Source of the DNA: Carposina sasakii | Taxonomy: Eukaryota > Arthropoda > Insecta > Lepidoptera > Carposinidae | Length of the DNA: 64,000 nt | Reading direction: 5' to 3' | Assembly (NCBI GenBank): GCA_014607495.2 | Contig: CP053159.1 | Span: 4,781,501 to 4,845,500 of the forward strand | Shown: in pieces, positions 61,913 to 64,000 of the stretch | How positions within the stretch are numbered: position 1 is the stretch's first letter | How the letters are laid out: every line of letters begins with the position of its first letter | The notes under the pieces: generated by a model | Databases searched by the model: none | Told to the model about the DNA's origin: nothing | Seen by the model: the letters and a program-made list of their open reading frames with translations, nothing else | Made by a program: the position numbers and the translations under genes

Positions 61913-64000
61913 AATACTGTCAATTATTAAATACTTCTACACATTTGCTTTTATTGTATCATTAGATTGGACATTTTGTGTATGGATTTCGGGCAATATA
62001 TTTTGTTCATCGCACAACTAAACGGTCCCACAAAGAAAATGAAATTGTAATATTAAAAATAAACAATATAGCTGCTCAAAATCCCAAGATCAGACTCAAA
62101 TTGAAGAGTGGCTGCTTAAATGTGGCAATGCATAGCAGTGCTTATGCTGTAAATATAAAGTATGATTTGGAATGGCACTGTGGGCAGGATTTCACGCTCG
62201 TCTGGGCGGAAATGCACCGAAGTTTCCTTTTGTGGCGTTCCTCGTAACTTGATTTGTGATGGTGCAAGTAAAGGTGCATGCACATGTGAACTACTTAATT
62301 TTTTGTATAATTTTATCTAACTACTAGCTCTTTTATAATGTGTGCCCTACTGCCTCCGATATCTTTCTCTTTCAATGCCTATTTAATGTGTCTCCGTCGT
62401 TATGTGCTTGAAAATGGTAATGGAGATTTTATTCGTATGCTTTTGTTTCAAAAACATAAATGTAAAATTAGGAGCCAAGTTCAAATGCCTTGGTTACTCG
62501 TATTGGCTTCAATAACAAAAGAAGTGAGATCTAAAGAGGTATATCATTTTCTTGTTATAACTTGGGAAAATATCTATGCATCTATCTATTGAAGCTTCTC
62601 TGACTTAGCTAGTTTTAATGTTGATGAGATTTCGATGGGTAGTTTTAGTGTGTCTAGATAGCGTTGCTTATCGTCAGATTTAATTATTAATTAGCTAGTC
62701 TGATATAATAATGCCTGCTATTGCTAGGAGAATATGGTTCATATGAGATCAATTATACATGTAAAAAAATCACCTTTCTCTTAGCATTAGGAATCAGATG
62801 TCATGGTTTTTCAATATTAAAATAGGCTCTACCCACGCATTGCTGCCTCAGAAAATAATTATTAAAACCGCGACATGTTATCTTTTACTTACAGAAATTC
62901 ATAAGTTTCTATGTAGTATTCCTTGTAGGTATCTGTTAACCCTATGCTCGCTACCTAAGTTTCCACAGCATTTCTCATAAGTTGATTTGTGACATCCAAC
63001 CCTTCAACGGTTCCGGTTGGGCGCCGTCGCGGCTAGACGCCTCTTCCGTCACGTGACGCTACCGAACTCACACAGTGTACATTAAAGTTAGTATCCCAAG
63101 ACTTACTTAAATAAATAAATATTCACACACTTCACAACACTAGTCCTACACTAAGATCCTTAGAGCGTGTGTCGTGGACACTAAGCAACGATATGTAAAT
63201 TCATAGATTTGTAGAAACATCTATGACTTGGATATTCATCATATCTATGTGTGCACCTACCGGTATTCGAAACCATCACCAAGGGCGCGGCGGGCAGGGT
63301 CACTACTAACTATACCAATCGGTTGGCAACATGTAGCTCTTTAACAGCATTCCGTAGCTTCAAAAACATTAACGTAACGTGTCTAAATTTAACATCTGTG
63401 AAATGGCTGGAATTGGCCCACCACACATTCCACTGTAAGTCCTGTAAGTCAGGATTAACAGAGGCGAGCAGAAATGTGCAAGTACATCAGAAAATTTCGG
63501 GAGGACCTAACAAGCTACTAAGTACTAAAACTAACTGTGCAGTCAGAAATATCCAAATCAATTGAAGTTCGTACACTCACATCCCGCCTATCGCTCTCAA
63601 CGTTATTGTTCTCGATTAACTTTAGAACTTGTTTTACCGTTTGCTGCATTCTGTGGACTTATCAATACAAGAGTGAACTGAAAACGAAAATTTGTTCACT
63701 GAAAAGTTCTTTACTGCTTGTATTTATTGTATTCAGATTTTCTTTGCTAGTTTGTAAGTACTTAGGTATAATCACGGCTTCCATTTAAATTAATTGATTG
63801 CCACATGGTGCTGGAAATAAGCTAGGTAACAGGTGAAAAGTGAGTGTGTAATTTTGAATATCTACACGATATCTTTGTATATGTATTTATGGACATATTG
63901 CATATTCGGAAATCTGCACAACTACCCCAAGGCGTCTAATCTAGTATGTAGTCTACTATATTATAGAATAGGGATGCTATTACCACTGTGGAACTACCAA
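61913..64000. other. No gene recognised apart from a degenerate SINE
   Basis: Frames of 60-104 codons (61978-62247, 62338-62592, 63251-63565) lack motifs; the last runs out of the degenerate SINE. Confidence 0.5.
63117..63330 (-). repeat. tRNA-derived SINE (family B), degenerate
   Basis: Matches the family with several substitutions and deletions (ACCGGTATTCGAAACCATC in place of the intact T-arm). Confidence 0.75.

Overview
The window looks like a chromosomal stretch from a moth or butterfly (Lepidoptera). It is AT-rich and intron-rich. It carries an insect odorant-receptor gene, a BEL/Pao retrotransposon, RTE- and Jockey/CR1-like LINE fragments, and several tRNA-derived short repeats with ends typical of moth genomes. 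No gene name is assigned; calls rest on reading frames, splice sites and motifs in the sequence.

Layout. 1-21319: no convincing gene; mostly decayed or dispersed repeats, a perfect 216-bp tandem duplication, a 0.69-kb direct duplication carrying a tRNA-like SINE, and a 376-bp MITE-like element. 21320-24343 (+): a complete five-exon odorant receptor of 405 residues. 24821-58704 (+): one large secreted, silk- or glue-like gene whose ATG lies only 478 bp after the receptor stop codon. 58705-64000: repeats, and possibly the last exon of a minus-strand gene at 61436-61485.

The 34-kb gene is the main content. It begins with a TATA-like box, an initiator, a 23-nt leader and a signal peptide. Short exons (33-51 nt) follow, encoding an Ala/Thr/Asp-rich N-terminus, then a run of exons that each encode one polyalanine block ([14 protein letters not shown] type). 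Three long exons encode an 8-residue repeat, SGSSSGDE. Short C-terminal exons encode a hydrophobic segment and a Cys-x-Cys tail. Almost every internal intron is in phase 1, so most exons are symmetric cassettes. I count 29-30 exons and about 1040 codons. The protein would alternate beta-sheet-forming polyalanine with very hydrophilic, acidic, phosphorylatable Ser-rich blocks: a polyalanine silk combined with a sericin-like adhesive.

The locus is still changing. A module (repeat exon plus three polyalanine exons) has been duplicated. A 0.81-0.85-kb piece is present three times in tandem, leaving two repeat-exon copies without an acceptor. The third long exon is 608 nt where 609 is expected, so it reads out of frame. 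Exon 26 ends in T and the next candidate exon starts with GA, making a stop if they are joined. The introns hold a full-length 6.7-kb BEL/Pao insertion, LINE pieces, SINEs, two related tandem arrays near the two ends of the gene, and a near-perfect hairpin.
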